Shown here piece after piece: positions 13,015 to 23,961 of a stretch of DNA of 64,000 nt. The DNA is from Sthenelais limicola (taxonomy: Eukaryota; Annelida; Polychaeta; Phyllodocida; Sigalionidae). Numbering within the stretch: position 1 is the first letter of the stretch; each line of letters opens with the position of its first letter. The position numbers and the translations under genes are program-made. Below the pieces are notes generated by a model. It worked only from the letters and a program-made list of their open reading frames with translations, ran no database searches and was not told the DNA's origin. The stretch is taken from NCBI GenBank assembly GCA_942159475.1, contig OW804096.1, positions 133,662,941-133,726,940 on the forward strand, in the 5' to 3' direction.

Positions 13015-13459
13015 GAGAGGGGAGAGGGGGGGGAGAGGGGGGGAGAGGAGGGAGAGGGGGGAGAGGAGGGAGAGGGGGGAGAGGAGGGAGAGGGGGGAGA
13101 GGAGGGAGAGGGGGGAGAGGGGGGAGAGGGGGAGAGGGGGAGAGGGAGGGAGAGGGGGGAGAGGGGGAGAGGGGGAGAGGAGGGAGAGGAGGGAGAGGGG
13201 GGAGAGGAGGGAGAGGGGGGAGAGGGGGGAGAGGGGGGAGAGGGGGAGAGGGGGGAGAGGGGGGAGAGGGGGGGAGAGGGGGGGAGAGGGGGGAGAGGGG
13301 GGAGAGGGGGGAGAGGGGGGAGAGGGGGGAGAGGGGGGAGAGGGGGGAGAGGGGGAGAGGGGGAGAGGGGGAGAGGGGGAGAGGGGGAGAGGGGGAGAGG
13401 GGGAGAGGGGGAGAGGGGGAGAGGGGGAGAGGGGGAGAGGGGGAGAGGGAGGGAGAGGG
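13015..13459 (+). repeat. GGGGAGA-type purine tract, ~440 bp
   Basis: Almost uninterrupted purine strand made of GGGGGAGA/GGGGAGA units, ending at GGTACAGAGGGTACAGG. Confidence 0.95.
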
Positions 13460-13901
13460 TACAGAGGGTACAGGATCCCTTCTCTTACATGAAATAATAG
13501 GCTTTGTAAATGATAGTCCGTAACGAAATCGATGAAAATAGTTCAGACATATTTTGATTTATTATTTTAGTAAGGTCTTTGTATTAATGTGTGGTTCCAA
13601 CCACAGATTAATCTTTGTATTAATAATAGGAATTTCATCTTGATCGTTGGAAGATAAGTGATAGGTTTGGAGCCGCAATGGGGACCAATTTATTGAACTG
13701 AGAAATCATAGTAATGAAATATTTATAGAAATGTTTTCTATTAGTACTTATGATATGTCATCATAAGCTAAAACAAATAGTACAAATAAAAATAGAGTAT
13801 AACTTAGCTAACATGGCTACTTCACATAAAACTATCAATGGTCTTAAATGCTTACAGTTAAACCCCATACGCGAACCTCATATCAGATCCAATACGTATA
13901 T

Positions 13902-14136
13902 GGGTCAGATTTTCAGAAAATGTACAATTTGCCTTCCCCAATTCTCTCAAATAACTCACATTTAAGACAGAAGTGAGCTTCAAAATGCTGTTTAACAGAA
14001 TAGAACTGATACTTTAAATCAATACGATACCAAATATACTCAGATACACCCGGTATTCTTCATTTTTCAGCCTAATTTAGCAGAATTTCCTAAATGTGTA
14101 GAGCTGCCAATTGTACATTTTCTGAAAATCCGACCC
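13902..14136 (-). mobile_element. F1 MITE, subfamily B
   Basis: Full length with exact ATAT duplication and one change in the right end (AATCCGACCC). Confidence 0.9.
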
Positions 14137-14170
14137 ATATTATATTATAATCTGTTACGGGTTCATGATC

Positions 14171-14206
14171 CTCACTCTTGCCTTAAATGTTGGGTTATTT
14201 GGAGGC
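14171..14206 (+). repeat. F1 internal scrap
   Basis: CTCACTCTTGCCTTAAATG and GGGTTATTTGGAGG match the region just inside the F1 right end. No termini are present. Confidence 0.55.
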
Positions 14207-15034
14207 GAACCTTATGGTCTTTTAAAAAAATTAGAAGAAATGTTGGGATAGAATCCAATCGTAGGTTTTGGACTGTGTGTAAGAAACCCTTTGCCACTCC
14301 CAGCTATTCGCCCGTCCCTGGCAGATCCCATGCGTCCCAGACTCATGTCTGTATAAATTAAGAATTATGGCTTTTTCCTCCGGGCCGAGCTTTCAACAAC
14401 TTTATAAATACCAACATGAGACATACCCCACGCAAAGGGGGTTGGCTTTCGCGCCCTAGGGTAAAATTAAAATAGAGGAGGGATGGTCCCACTGCCCCTC
14501 GTCATGGTCCCAGTACCACCCCCTCCCCCCACCTCCTCCTGCTGCTCATCACATTCCCTCTCTCCACCCCCTCATACCCCCCCCCCACCCACCCCCGGAG
14601 GACTTTGCAACCCACAAAGTTTGTGGGTCCCTCTGGCATAGATCCAAGAAGTTCGCAGTAACAGCTAGGGATAGCTGGGGTATGGTAGGGGGTCCCTAAA
14701 GGGACTTCCAGCCCTTCACTCATAGATTAAATGAGTGACTGTCTAATATCACCAACCTGAGCAAAATTAGCCAGAATTAACCATTAACCAATCAATCAGA
14801 ATTAACTAAAATAGACCGATTGGATGACATTTTAATTACCAAATGTATTCTCTGGACCCCAGCACTCATGGTTTTCCACATATTTTATTCTGTCTAGATA
14901 CAAAGATACATTTTAGTTAATAATATGATTAAGGCAAACATTAATGAGGTTCCTGGTAGGTCACTCGGTAAGAGTAATATGGTAGTAATAAGTAATGGGT
15001 CTGAGAAATATATATGTCTGTTCTTCCAAGGTTA

Positions 15035-15063
15035 CACTCTAGGTCCAAACCTTCAGATCAGGA
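15035..15063 (+). repeat. F2 left-end fragment fused to an F1 fragment
   Basis: CACTCTAGGTCCAAACC followed by TTCAGATCA is an F2 terminus. It breaks off and F1 sequence starts within a few bases. Confidence 0.75.
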
Positions 15064-15064
15064 G

Positions 15065-15130
15065 CATAATTTAACATAATTTACTAAATGTGTACAGCTG
15101 CCAATTGTACATTTCCTGAAAATCTGACCC
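15065..15130 (-). repeat. F1 terminal fragment
   Basis: Carries AATTTACTAAATGTG, CAGCTGCCAATTGTAC and TGAAAATCTGACCC, i.e. only the last 65 bp of a minus-oriented A copy. Confidence 0.8.
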
Positions 15131-15556
15131 ATTTATAAGAGCTTCATCTTTGAATGTGACCAAATCAGGTGAATTAAACACAAATCAAATAAAAGTTAAT
15201 GCTTTTACCATAGAACATGCCACTGTGTCGTCACAACGGCCATGCGCTGTGCAAGTTGAGGAAATCTACATTATTTCCATCATGCATTCGGACGTCAGAA
15301 ATCACTTGCCAATGAAAGTGATGAATACACATCCCAAGCAAATTGATGAAACCAATATGTCATGATCTACAGATATCCCTTTAAGCCTCAACAATCTTTT
15401 TAACATAAAATTAAAAAAGATTAAACTACAAGGCAGTATAACATTAGAATCCATAGGAAATATTGTTCATGGTTTGGCATCGTTTAATTTTTGAACTTTA
15501 AAATGTTATCGGTGATTAGCTCAGGGAGGCGTGTGAGCAACTCCTTCGCAGTATAT

Positions 15557-15791
15557 GGGTCAGACTTTCAGAAAATGTACAATTGGCAGCTGTACACATT
15601 GAGTAAAATCTGCTAAATTAGGCTGCAATTTGGCCAATAGTAGGTAAATTCGAGTATATTTAGCATTGCAATGATTCTAGCAATCGGTTTGGTTAGGTTG
15701 AACTGTATTTTGAACTTTATTTTCGTCTGGAATTTGGGTTATTCAAGAGGATTGGTGAAGTTAAATTGTACATTTTCTGACGATCTCACCC
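15557..15791 (+). mobile_element. F1 MITE, subfamily A
   Basis: Full length. The right end is mutated (TTTTCTGACGATCTCACCC). Flanks ATAT/ATTT differ at one base. Confidence 0.86.
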
Positions 15792-15841
15792 ATTTCTGCG
15801 CGGGTGCGGGTGCGGGTGCAGTGACCAACCATTGACTATAA

Positions 15842-16062
15842 CGGTGAGATTTTCAGAAAATGTACAATTGGCAGCTCTACACATTTAGGAAATACTCCTA
15901 AATTAGGCTGAAAAATGATGAATACCGGGTATATCTGAGTATATTTGGTATCGCATTGATTTAAAGTATCAGTTCTGTTATGTTAAACTGCATTTTGAAG
16001 CTCATTTGTGTCTTAAAAGTGGGTTATTTAAGAAAATTGGACATTTTCTGAAAATCTGACCC
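15842..16062 (+). mobile_element. F1 MITE, subfamily B, ATAA duplication
   Basis: The left end is altered (CGGTGAGATTTTCAG) and a short stretch near the right end is deleted, but ATAA flanks both sides exactly. Confidence 0.86.
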
Positions 16063-16202
16063 ATAATGGCGGTGCCTGGGGGCGGGTAATGAAGGCCTGT
16101 AATTAGCCCCTGCGCACACCTTTATCTGTGCGTTCAGACATGTAATGCAAACTATTGCTATCGCCGCAGCTCCGCCACTTTTTGTCCCTCAATGAGGGGC
16201 AG

Positions 16203-16335
16203 GGCGGGGGGCAGGAGGCGGGGGGAGCAGTAATGAGCAACTGGTGAGGAGTTCTTGCCTGATACACTCAAGGCGGGGGGGAGGGGGTATTAAGGGGACC
16301 TGGGTTAGATGGAAAGGGAGGGGGGGGGGGGGGGT
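16203..16335 (+). repeat. G-rich low-complexity tract
   Basis: Several G runs, including an uninterrupted one at about 16319-16334. Translations of it are artefacts. Confidence 0.8.
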
Positions 16336-16352
16336 TGCTTTACACCACTTTT

Positions 16353-16587
16353 GGGTCAGATTTTCAGAAATGTACAATTAGCAGCTCTACACATTTAGGA
16401 AATTCTCCTAAATTAGCCTGAAAAATGATGATTACCGGGAATATCTGAGTATAATTTAGTATCGCATTGATTTAAAGTGTCAGTTCTGTAATGGTAAACT
16501 GCATTTTGAAGCTAATTTCTGTCTTAAATGTGGGTTATTTGAGAGGATTGGTGAAAGTGAATTGTACATTTTCTGAAAATCTGACCC
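16353..16587 (+). mobile_element. F1 MITE, subfamily B, TTTT duplication
   Basis: Full length with exact TTTT on both sides. The left end lacks one A (CAGAAATGTAC). Confidence 0.9.
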
Positions 16588-16611
16588 TTTTAACAGCATA
16601 CTTTCATATAT

Positions 16612-16845
16612 GGGTCAGATTTTCAGAAAATGTACGATCCTCTGCTCTACAAATTTGGTAACTTCAGGCAGTGAAATATTTCAAATGCTATGTATACATA
16701 TCCAAGGACCTTTGGCATTGTGTTGATTAGCAGTATTTCTCTCTTAGTTTTACACTGCATTTTGAACGTAATTTTTCTCTTAGATTTGAATTATTTGAGA
16801 GGAAGTTGGGGAAGGTGAATTGTACATTTTCTGAAAATCTGACCC
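16612..16845 (+). mobile_element. F1 MITE, subfamily D
   Basis: Same ends as the family but a distinct interior (CTCTGCTCTACAAATTTGG, TTTGGCATTGTGTTGATTAG). Exact ATAT duplication. Confidence 0.88.
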
Positions 16846-16852
16846 ATATAAA

Positions 16853-17247
16853 TGTGTTTCTGGAAAGTGAGTCACAACAAGTAGGAAAATTGATAATTCT
16901 CAAATTATGTTATCCACAAGATCACTTTGTAGGAATGTTCTCATTTTTGAGGTGTCTGTTCCCCTTTGTTCTATCAATACATGTACCAAATTTCAAGACA
17001 GTTTATTAACTATGTCTCTGCGTTTTTAAGATCATCTTATGGAGTATTCTTAGCTACTTTACTAGTAATTGTCTACCCAGAAATATTGCAAACTTTTTTT
17101 TCAAAAATAATAATACCAAACTGAAAATATGGAAATACTTTTTAGCTGTCCTAATGTTTACCATAATTAAAATCGACTTGATCTCATCGTTTCAAATATG
17201 ATGATATCTCAAAATCTATTTTTTTGCAACTTGTGACACATTACATA
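16853..17247. mobile_element. F7 inverted-repeat element, second copy
   Basis: Starts TGTTTCTGGAAAGTGAGTCA and ends TGCAACTTGTGACACATTA. Shares TTTCAAATATGATGATATCT with the copy at 1996. It begins only a few bases after an F1 element. Confidence 0.6.
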
Positions 17248-17355
17248 TGCTTGTTTGTATCGGGATGAGATAGGAAACACACTAACGGGGTGAAATTATT
17301 AGCATTAGATTTTTTACAGCATATAACCATAGACAGCTATAACGTGACCAAACTT

Positions 17356-17467
17356 GGGCCAGATCTTCAGAAAATGTACAATTCAACTTCGCCAATCCTC
17401 TCAAATAACCGCAATTTCAGACAAAAATAAAGTTCAAAATACAGTTCAACCCAACCAAACCGATTGC
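17356..17467 (-). mobile_element. F1 MITE, subfamily A, truncated
   Basis: The left half matches up to GATTGCC, then unrelated GC-richer sequence with a tRNA-like B box follows. Confidence 0.8.
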
Positions 17468-18380
17468 CCAGTCGGTGTGCCCTGGGTGGGAGGTTACACG
17501 ATGCGCTGGCGAGGCGCTAATGGGATTCGAATCCAGGGGCTCTAAGAATCTCTGTTTACTCAGAGAGAACTGACGAGAAGACTATTAAATTTTTAATACA
17601 GAACTCTATATTTCTGTGGATTTAAATAGCTTAAGTCCTGTCAATTACTGGTCAGCTCTATGATTGAATAAAGTTCACATAGATATTATATACTGACTGC
17701 AAAACAATCTATTGCGTAATAATTAAATGCACATATGGGATTAAACAATTAATGTCATTGTTTTAATTTGGATAAGATCTTACTACAGCAAATGATAACA
17801 TGGAATGGAACCATGCACTATGTTTACTTCGAAAGCAACTATTTTCCCTATTTTTTTAAAAGAAATTTTATTGAGCTGGTTTCGATGATACATTGATATC
17901 CCCTTTTATTCCTATATATTACATACATGTATAATTTTAATTACAGGTAAATTTATTCATGTATCCAAGCCAACTTCAAAAGCATTAGGGAGGCACTGCC
18001 CCGCCCCCCTCATTTAACGCGTTACGAGTTGCTCATTTCACTGTGAGTTGCTCATTTAGGAGTTACTCAGTGCCCACAACCACATTGACCTATTGACCCA
18101 GATTCTATTCTCAGGGACGCTGCGTCTTCTCTTCTTCAAAGTGAATAAAATGAATCACACCCTTCATCATCCGAGAGCGCAGGCGCGGCACAAGTAACAC
18201 GTAGTTTTGGAAATGTTTCCCCTTGGGGGGCGAAACTTAACCCCATGTGTCCCTCAAGCCCTAGCTGCCATATGGGGCGTTAGGCGGGTGCTATACCATG
18301 CTCAGATTTCCATATGGAGGTATCAGTGCCATACTGGAGGTGTGTACAGGTTTCTCAGCTATTCCTAAATAGGGAAATAA
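17468..18380. other. tRNA-like scrap, otherwise no gene
   Basis: 17519-17535 has GGATTCGAATCC, a polymerase III B-box-like motif. The rest is unassigned. Confidence 0.35.
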
Positions 18381-18598
18381 CAGTCTAGGCTCAGAGTTGC
18401 GAGAGTCCCTTCAAACGGAGGGAAAGCCTGTCGCCTAAAACCGCAAAGAGCCGTTATAATTCTATTAAGGCCGCAGAATGTCATTATATTTCCATTAGAA
18501 CGCCGAGTCCTAGGCCAGGAAACCGATTAGCGCAGTAGGCGTCTAATCACTGACATGCCATTTTTTAAAATCTAATTTGAGTGTTTGGATCTAGATTG
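18381..18598 (-). mobile_element. F2 MITE, ATAA duplication
   Basis: Starts CAGTCTAGGCTCAGAG and ends TTGGATCTAGATTG, exact ATAA flanks. More diverged than the 7378 copy. Confidence 0.84.
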
Positions 18599-19216
18599 AT
18601 AATAAAAAAGGCTTTAATTTAAATATTTTATTTGGGAACATACAAATATATTATCGATGCATTTCCACGCAAGCAGAATCACTATCAGATGTGGTCGACC
18701 GAAATAATAATAGTGTCAGTTTAAAAAAATAATATTGAATATAATTATGTGATGCGAGGCTTGCAACAACAGGAAAGTGGTGGGCAAAATAGATTGTCCC
18801 TGAAGAAGCCCACCCTAACCAACGGCGAAATATTAGACTAGACAATACAACAGGAACAAAAATCGGAGATGACATCTTGAGTGAATACTTCCCCAAAGTA
18901 GATTTAGCTGATTTGATAAATAGTGCCATGATATTATTCCATACTTCTTTAAGAATACATTGCATGGTGTACATTGACATTTACAAGTACATTAATTTGT
19001 TTTTTTAATGTCATATACTTCTGTTTAAACAAAATGAACTGTGTACCTTTGCACTAATGTTAACTTGCCATGATTTAGCTAGCTGGTATACATAACCAAA
19101 CGTTCTCCCTTACTTCCTTACGTCTATAGTATATCTGCTTTACTTAGTGTTAGTCACTTAGCAACAAGTTTATTTTTATTTTGGTAGTCTAGAAACATCC
19201 TGAAAGACCTGGATGT

Positions 19217-19241
19217 CATCAAAGATGGTCCAACTTAAGAT
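19217..19241 (+). repeat. Left terminal inverted repeat of the P-like element
   Basis: CATCAAAGATGG followed by TTAAGAT at 19235-19241. It matches the right end on the opposite strand at the same 18-base offset. Confidence 0.65.
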
Positions 19242-19280
19242 GGTCGTCTCCACTACTCACAGTGGTAAGCGCACCAGCGC

Positions 19281-19305
19281 AGCGCCACCACACACTGGGG
19301 AGTAT
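19281..19305 (+). repeat. Left subterminal inverted repeat of the P-like element
   Basis: AGCGCCACCACACA, two mismatches, then GGGGAGTA. The inverse copy is at 23863-23886. P elements carry transposase-binding subterminal repeats at such positions; that role is inferred here. Confidence 0.65.
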
Positions 19306-19642
19306 AGACTCATGTCATACATAGAGTCAAATAGGGTCTAACCATACTGTGAAGGGCAAAATCGGGTCTTTGTAAGAGATATGGATACATGGTTCTTATC
19401 AGAGAGTGGGATTGGTTTCAGAAAACAATCTCTTGTTGGTTTAAGGCCACACATAGTGTACAATTGTAATTTCATTCTTTTCATTTCCCCTCTAATCCTG
19501 CCATCCTTCATATAGAAGTATACTATGTCATTTTATAAAATCAGTCGATTGGAAGAGAAGAGAAAACCATTATTATTGATGAATGAAATAGTTTATTTAC
19601 TCACAATTCAAACAAATTTGTTCATAATACTATTTGAAAGTC

Positions 19643-19676
19643 ATTAATTGTACATTTTCTAATGACCAGACCCATA
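19643..19676 (+). repeat. F1-like end inside the P element
   Basis: AATTGTACATTTTCT, then changed ATGACCAGACCCAT, like an F1 right end without a body. Lies 3' of the transposase gene. Confidence 0.5.
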
Positions 19677-20177
19677 ATTATACAAAACACACACAATGAT
19701 AAAATGGATAAATCTGCTGCTGGGTGTACAATCACTAGTAAAATACTGCTAAATATAAGAAAACAACAGATCGATGAAACACATATATATAGACCTTTGA
19801 AACTGAAAATATGCCATAGATACCAAAAATACCATTAGATTACACTTTTCCCTCAAATGAAATATATGGCACAAAGAAGATACAGTATATGCTTAGATAT
19901 AATAGTAGATACATATCATTAGGCAAAAAAACAAAAATATATTATTTGTGTAAATCGATGTATAATGAAATGTATTTCTATCTCTGGGCTAAATATATTG
20001 TTATTTTCCTTTGAAAGCCTATGTTAAAATTAACTGTTAAAATGGTAAAAATGTACATACAATGTCAGCATAATTTTCGACTGGGTTTCCATGAGATTAC
20101 TGTTGTACCACACAATGGAATTGGACTCAATAAAATTTCTTAAAAAAAATATCATGAAGATCTGAAGAAAAGAAATA

Positions 20178-20444
20178 TTACTGATGACTGAATTTGAGCG
20201 TTTTCCTATTTCTTCTTTGGCCCCCAACAGATAGCGATCTGTTTGTCAATTTGAGGGAAAAGTGTAATCTAATGGTTACAAATAATGTGATAACTATTCT
20301 ATCAAGTGAGCACTTCTCTTCCGTATTATTTATGCAAGAAAGAGTTAAAACAGATGGTAATTTGCTCAATGCATTGACTATCTTGAAGCACACCTTATCT
20401 TGGTGAATGACATTTTCAATACACTTTCGGAACTCATCTTCAAG
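20178..20444 (-). pseudogene. Transposase C-terminal block beyond an in-frame stop
   Basis: Directly after the TAA at 20445-20447 the same reading frame stays open for 88 residues, beginning LEDEFRKCIENVIHQDKV and ending RRNRKTLKFSHQ before the next stop. It includes TIRLHFSLKLTNRSL, which resembles the basic helical C-terminus of P/THAP9 transposases. The normal protein would therefore be about 863 residues, near the length of human THAP9. Either one nonsense substitution disabled this copy, or the stop is read through or spliced around: GAG|GTAGTT just before it is a weak donor. I favour the substitution. Confidence 0.7.
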
Positions 20445-23301
20445 TTAACAAACTACCTCAAAAAAATTGTCACTTGGTATGATAAGGTTGGCACTTTCAG
20501 AATACTTTTTATGAATTATGAAAGTGTGCTTGATATTCGATTTGTCTAGTGACCCAGTGACTTTTAGAAAACAACCAGGACAAACTTTTCCTTGAACTTT
20601 TCTGCAAATATATCCAGATATATATGTGAGAATATTTTGCTCCTGTGTTGAAAAAGGATTGACATCCTCATCTTCTGGCAAGGTCATAATTGGAAGCACA
20701 GACTTTACAGCAACTGGTAGATCTAATAGTGACACAAGTTCGGGTTCCGAATTATTTGATGAGTTGCCTTTCTCCTGGGATTTAAATTCTGCTTTGCTCA
20801 CAGTGAGGAGGAAATTGTCTACATCTTCTTGGCAATTTGATGTGGCACTCTTGAGCAACAATGCATCTACCATCACTTGTCTAAAAGCAGTGCGGAACTG
20901 TAGTGGATCTGGGTTATCTCGTTGACCACCTTTACCTCTGATTATGGAAAATAGGTTTTCCAAAGCATCCTGGTTCAATCTATTTGTTAACAAGAACTTA
21001 AACCCAAAGTCTGCCTTCAAGTGCTCCCAGAGTTGCAGCAAACAATTAATGGCCATTTTCCAACCTTCTAGGCATGGTAGTTTGCGGCCATTACCTGGGA
21101 CTATGCTACCCAACCAGTGTTGGCATTCTTGTAAAAAGGCAAAATGTGTAGAGCCATCTTTTATAGCACCTCGCATGGGGGCTGAGCTGGACAGAGTTCG
21201 GCTGTTGAAACAATTAAAAAGTTTGTCCATTTTTGAGATGAAGTCGGCAGTATGTTGGGCATCCTCTGGAAGGGCCTTCAGTTTGACCATGGTTGTTATG
21301 CCAGCCGCAACTGAATGGCTGAGCACTTGTGTTGCATACTTCACTCTTAAGCTGGCAAAAGGGGGGAGTTGTATGTGCTTTGTGGTGAGCTTTGGGGCCA
21401 TTCTTATTGGCAGACTACTATCCATATCATGGAAGTCTATGATGTACTTCCACTTGATCTTGCACCCATTTGAAACGAATCCATTTTTCTTGAGATTATT
21501 TCTTATATTTTTTATTAAGTGGGGCGGATCATAAAGGCAAAATATTTTGTGGTCATTATACATGAAATATGGCTCATGTACTGTGGCTTTGAGACAGGTT
21601 TCAAACATATTCCGATTATTTGATCCCTGGTCTCCAATGACAACACGGACCAGTAGTCCAGCCTCCTCAACCTTTGCAATGGCTTCTTTGAGAAGTGAGG
21701 ACATAACTGTGCCATTCATGGGCCCACTTGTCAAGAAATAACCAATTGGTTGCTTCCATTTACCTCGAAGGCTCCTCACCATGAAAACAATAGCATGATT
21801 AGCCACAAATTTTGTACGCCCATTCAGACCAAAATCTTCAAATCCTTCCACTTCATCTTTCTCTGTGTTGAGATTCATTCCCTCTTTGATTGACATCTCA
21901 TCAAGCAGTATCCCACATATCTTGGAGCTCTGATCCATATGCTTGACCTTCAGCTTAAGTGCAGCTAGAATATTGCCATTAAATCCAGGATATATTTGGA
22001 TCTGCCGCATTTCCTTAGACAAAGTGCTCACAGAAGGAAGCGTAAACAATTTACAGAGCATCCGGTAAGTCTTAGGGCTTGAATGAAGTAGGGATAGTGC
22101 TAATGATTTGTCATATGGACTCCATCTTCTTCCTTTGGGTTTCCTTTTTCCCTGTTTAATTTGGCACATGACAAAGCGGAGGGTCTTTTCAGAAATATAC
22201 TCGGACAAATCTTCTTTCAGTTTAGCCAATTTCCGCTGGTGAGAGAGGACCTGTAAATGAAATGTAATGGAAAATAATACTATATCACTATTACTATATC
22301 AGGAATATACATTTTGAGCATGAATTCATATAAAAAAATATTAACACATAAATTACTATGATAAATAATCATACTTACAACTTTCCTGGGCTCCGATTTT
22401 GTTTCTCTCTTCTCCAATTTATTTCTCAGCCTACATCGCGCGACTCTCAGCTTTGAAACCTCACGGAGGAGTTTTTTCTTGCCCGGAGAAAGTTTTTTCT
22501 TTGCACAGGGTGTCTCACATATAACAGAAGTATCTTGAGCTGAAGATAAATCATATCATGTAATATTAATATTATTTTTTTTAATAAAGGTTTATTATGA
22601 GTATACATATAATTTGACTGTTTATAAATAGATCCCTCGTTGCTTGGAGGATGATCTTTGACAATATAAATTGTACACAAATATTTAAAATACTCACAAG
22701 AGGCATGGTGCATTATAATAATAACCGTGGGAAACGATAATGTTCATTGATATAACTGGAATATTGTAGCCAGATATTTTTCACTTAGAGTATAGATGTA
22801 AATAATGACACATACCATCAGTTTTTGGTCTCTTTGCTGGAGTCAATATCCTAGGTCTTGGGGATGGCCTGTTATTATCAATTTTCTTGGGGGGGTTTGG
22901 AACCCCAGAAAAAATTGTTGGCACTGCATTCCAGATTAGACTATTCTTCACTGATACATTCATGAATTGTGATAACTCAAAATGGGAAGAACAAAGCCGG
23001 CAATTTTTGTAGAGATAATCTGCTTTCTGGCTATGTAGATCATCGCGTCGGCAGTTGATAACCCATCGTTTGGATCTACAATATTAAGATAAAAATGATG
23101 TGGGATTTCAATGGGACAACTGATCGATGTGGGAAGTCACATAATAATACTAAAGGAAGTAAAGTCAGCTTTGGGTGAAAGTTCAAATAAAATAAAAACT
23201 CACCTCTCAAGATCTTTAGGAAATCGGAAGAAGGACAAATCTGGTTGTTTCAGTTTAGAATTGGAGCATCCAAATGCAGAGCAATAATGAGAGAATCCCA
23301 T
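20445..23301 (-). CDS. P-element/THAP9-type transposase, four exons
   Basis: Exons are 23204-23301, 22816-23075, 22379-22539 and 20445-22250, all with GT-AG borders and matching phases, giving 774 residues before TAA. Residues 1-88 form a THAP DNA-binding domain: zinc ligands C7, C12, C61, H64, conserved P28 and W37, and the closing AVPTIF box at 83-88. Residues 120-173 are basic and leucine-rich, like the dimerising segment after the THAP domain in P transposase. The catalytic core shows LDEMSI (D290), IGDQGSNNR (D380), DPPHLIKNIRNN (414 on) and NQDALENLFSIIRGKGG (E604); spacing fits the DDE triad of the P/THAP9 family. A YISGYICRKV motif lies near residue 720. The known role is cut-and-paste transposition. 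The start ATG begins the THAP fold directly. The stop is premature (see 20178-20444). Confidence 0.9.
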
Positions 23302-23862
23302 GCTGAATGACTGTCCAAGGCCAACTGCCCCAAGAATGCGGTAGAAACATCTTTTCTGGGCAGATCATATTAGGCCATAACAAATATTTTCCTATGTAGC
23401 CCCCCCCCCCCCACCAGCATATACATACACCCACACACACCCTACCTAAAAAAAAGACTACCCCACCTAAAATGATTTTGACCATTCCTAATTTTTCTGG
23501 GGATTTTTTTTTTTAAATTAATAAAATCTTTTAAAAAGTTTCCATCCCCCTAGTTTCCTTGTATATAAATAAGAAACACACTTTCTTTTATTTGGCCTTA
23601 AACTGATGTCAACACAGTGTCACAACAAAAACCATTCCAGAATGACAGGGAGAAAATACTTAAAGCATGACTGTTTGGTCTGTGAAAACACTTATGTTCA
23701 TTTATCTTGTCACACTATACCCATGGGTAAACTAAAACCATGGTGTCTGTGGCCATTAATGACCAATACAGCTGTTGTTTTAATTTGGTGCTGACAGATA
23801 TATGATTTCAGGGGAGACCTAATGTTGTTCCTTATACATCCATAGAGCCAACACACCATTTT

Positions 23863-23886
23863 TACTCCCCGCTGTGTGGTGGCGCT
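23863..23886 (-). repeat. Right subterminal inverted repeat of the P-like element
   Basis: On the minus strand it reads AGCGCCACCACACAG then GGGGAGTA, the partner of 19281-19305. It lies 75 bases inside the right end, against 64 on the left. Confidence 0.65.
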
Positions 23887-23936
23887 ACCCGTCGCAGTGA
23901 TTACACATTCTCCATAGACGCATGCCATAGTTCAGT

Positions 23937-23961
23937 ATCTTAACCTCCACCATCTTTGATG
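23937..23961 (-). repeat. Right terminal inverted repeat of the P-like element
   Basis: Minus strand reads CATCAAAGATGG, six bases, TTAAGAT. It is the partner of 19217-19241. Confidence 0.65.

Larger units (their letters stand above)
19217..23961 (-). mobile_element. P-element-like DNA transposon with THAP transposase
   Basis: The interval is bounded by inverted sequences. The left end starts CATCAAAGATGG with TTAAGAT 18 bases further in; the right end, read on the minus strand, starts CATCAAAGATGG with TTAAGAT at the same spacing. A second inverted block (AGCGCCACCACACA..GGGGAGTA) lies inside both ends. Between them is one minus-strand transposase gene of the P/THAP9 type. P elements usually start with CA, have about 30-bp terminal repeats plus subterminal repeats, and duplicate 8 bp. 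The flanking 8-mers here do not match, so the exact outer ends, or later change at them, remain open. Similarity may extend a few bases further outward (ATG[T/A]CATC). Confidence 0.75.

Noticed and set aside
15523..15552. TTAGCTCAGGGAGGCGTG, like a tRNA A box
   Set aside because: No B box at the right distance and no cloverleaf; F1 begins a few bases later.
20944..21534. 196-codon plus-strand frame
   Set aside because: Antisense of the conserved transposase core; no independent similarity.
23400..23530. Possible F3 relic (CCCTACCTAAAAAAAAG..)
   Set aside because: Only short similar phrases, no ends; could be simple-sequence resemblance.
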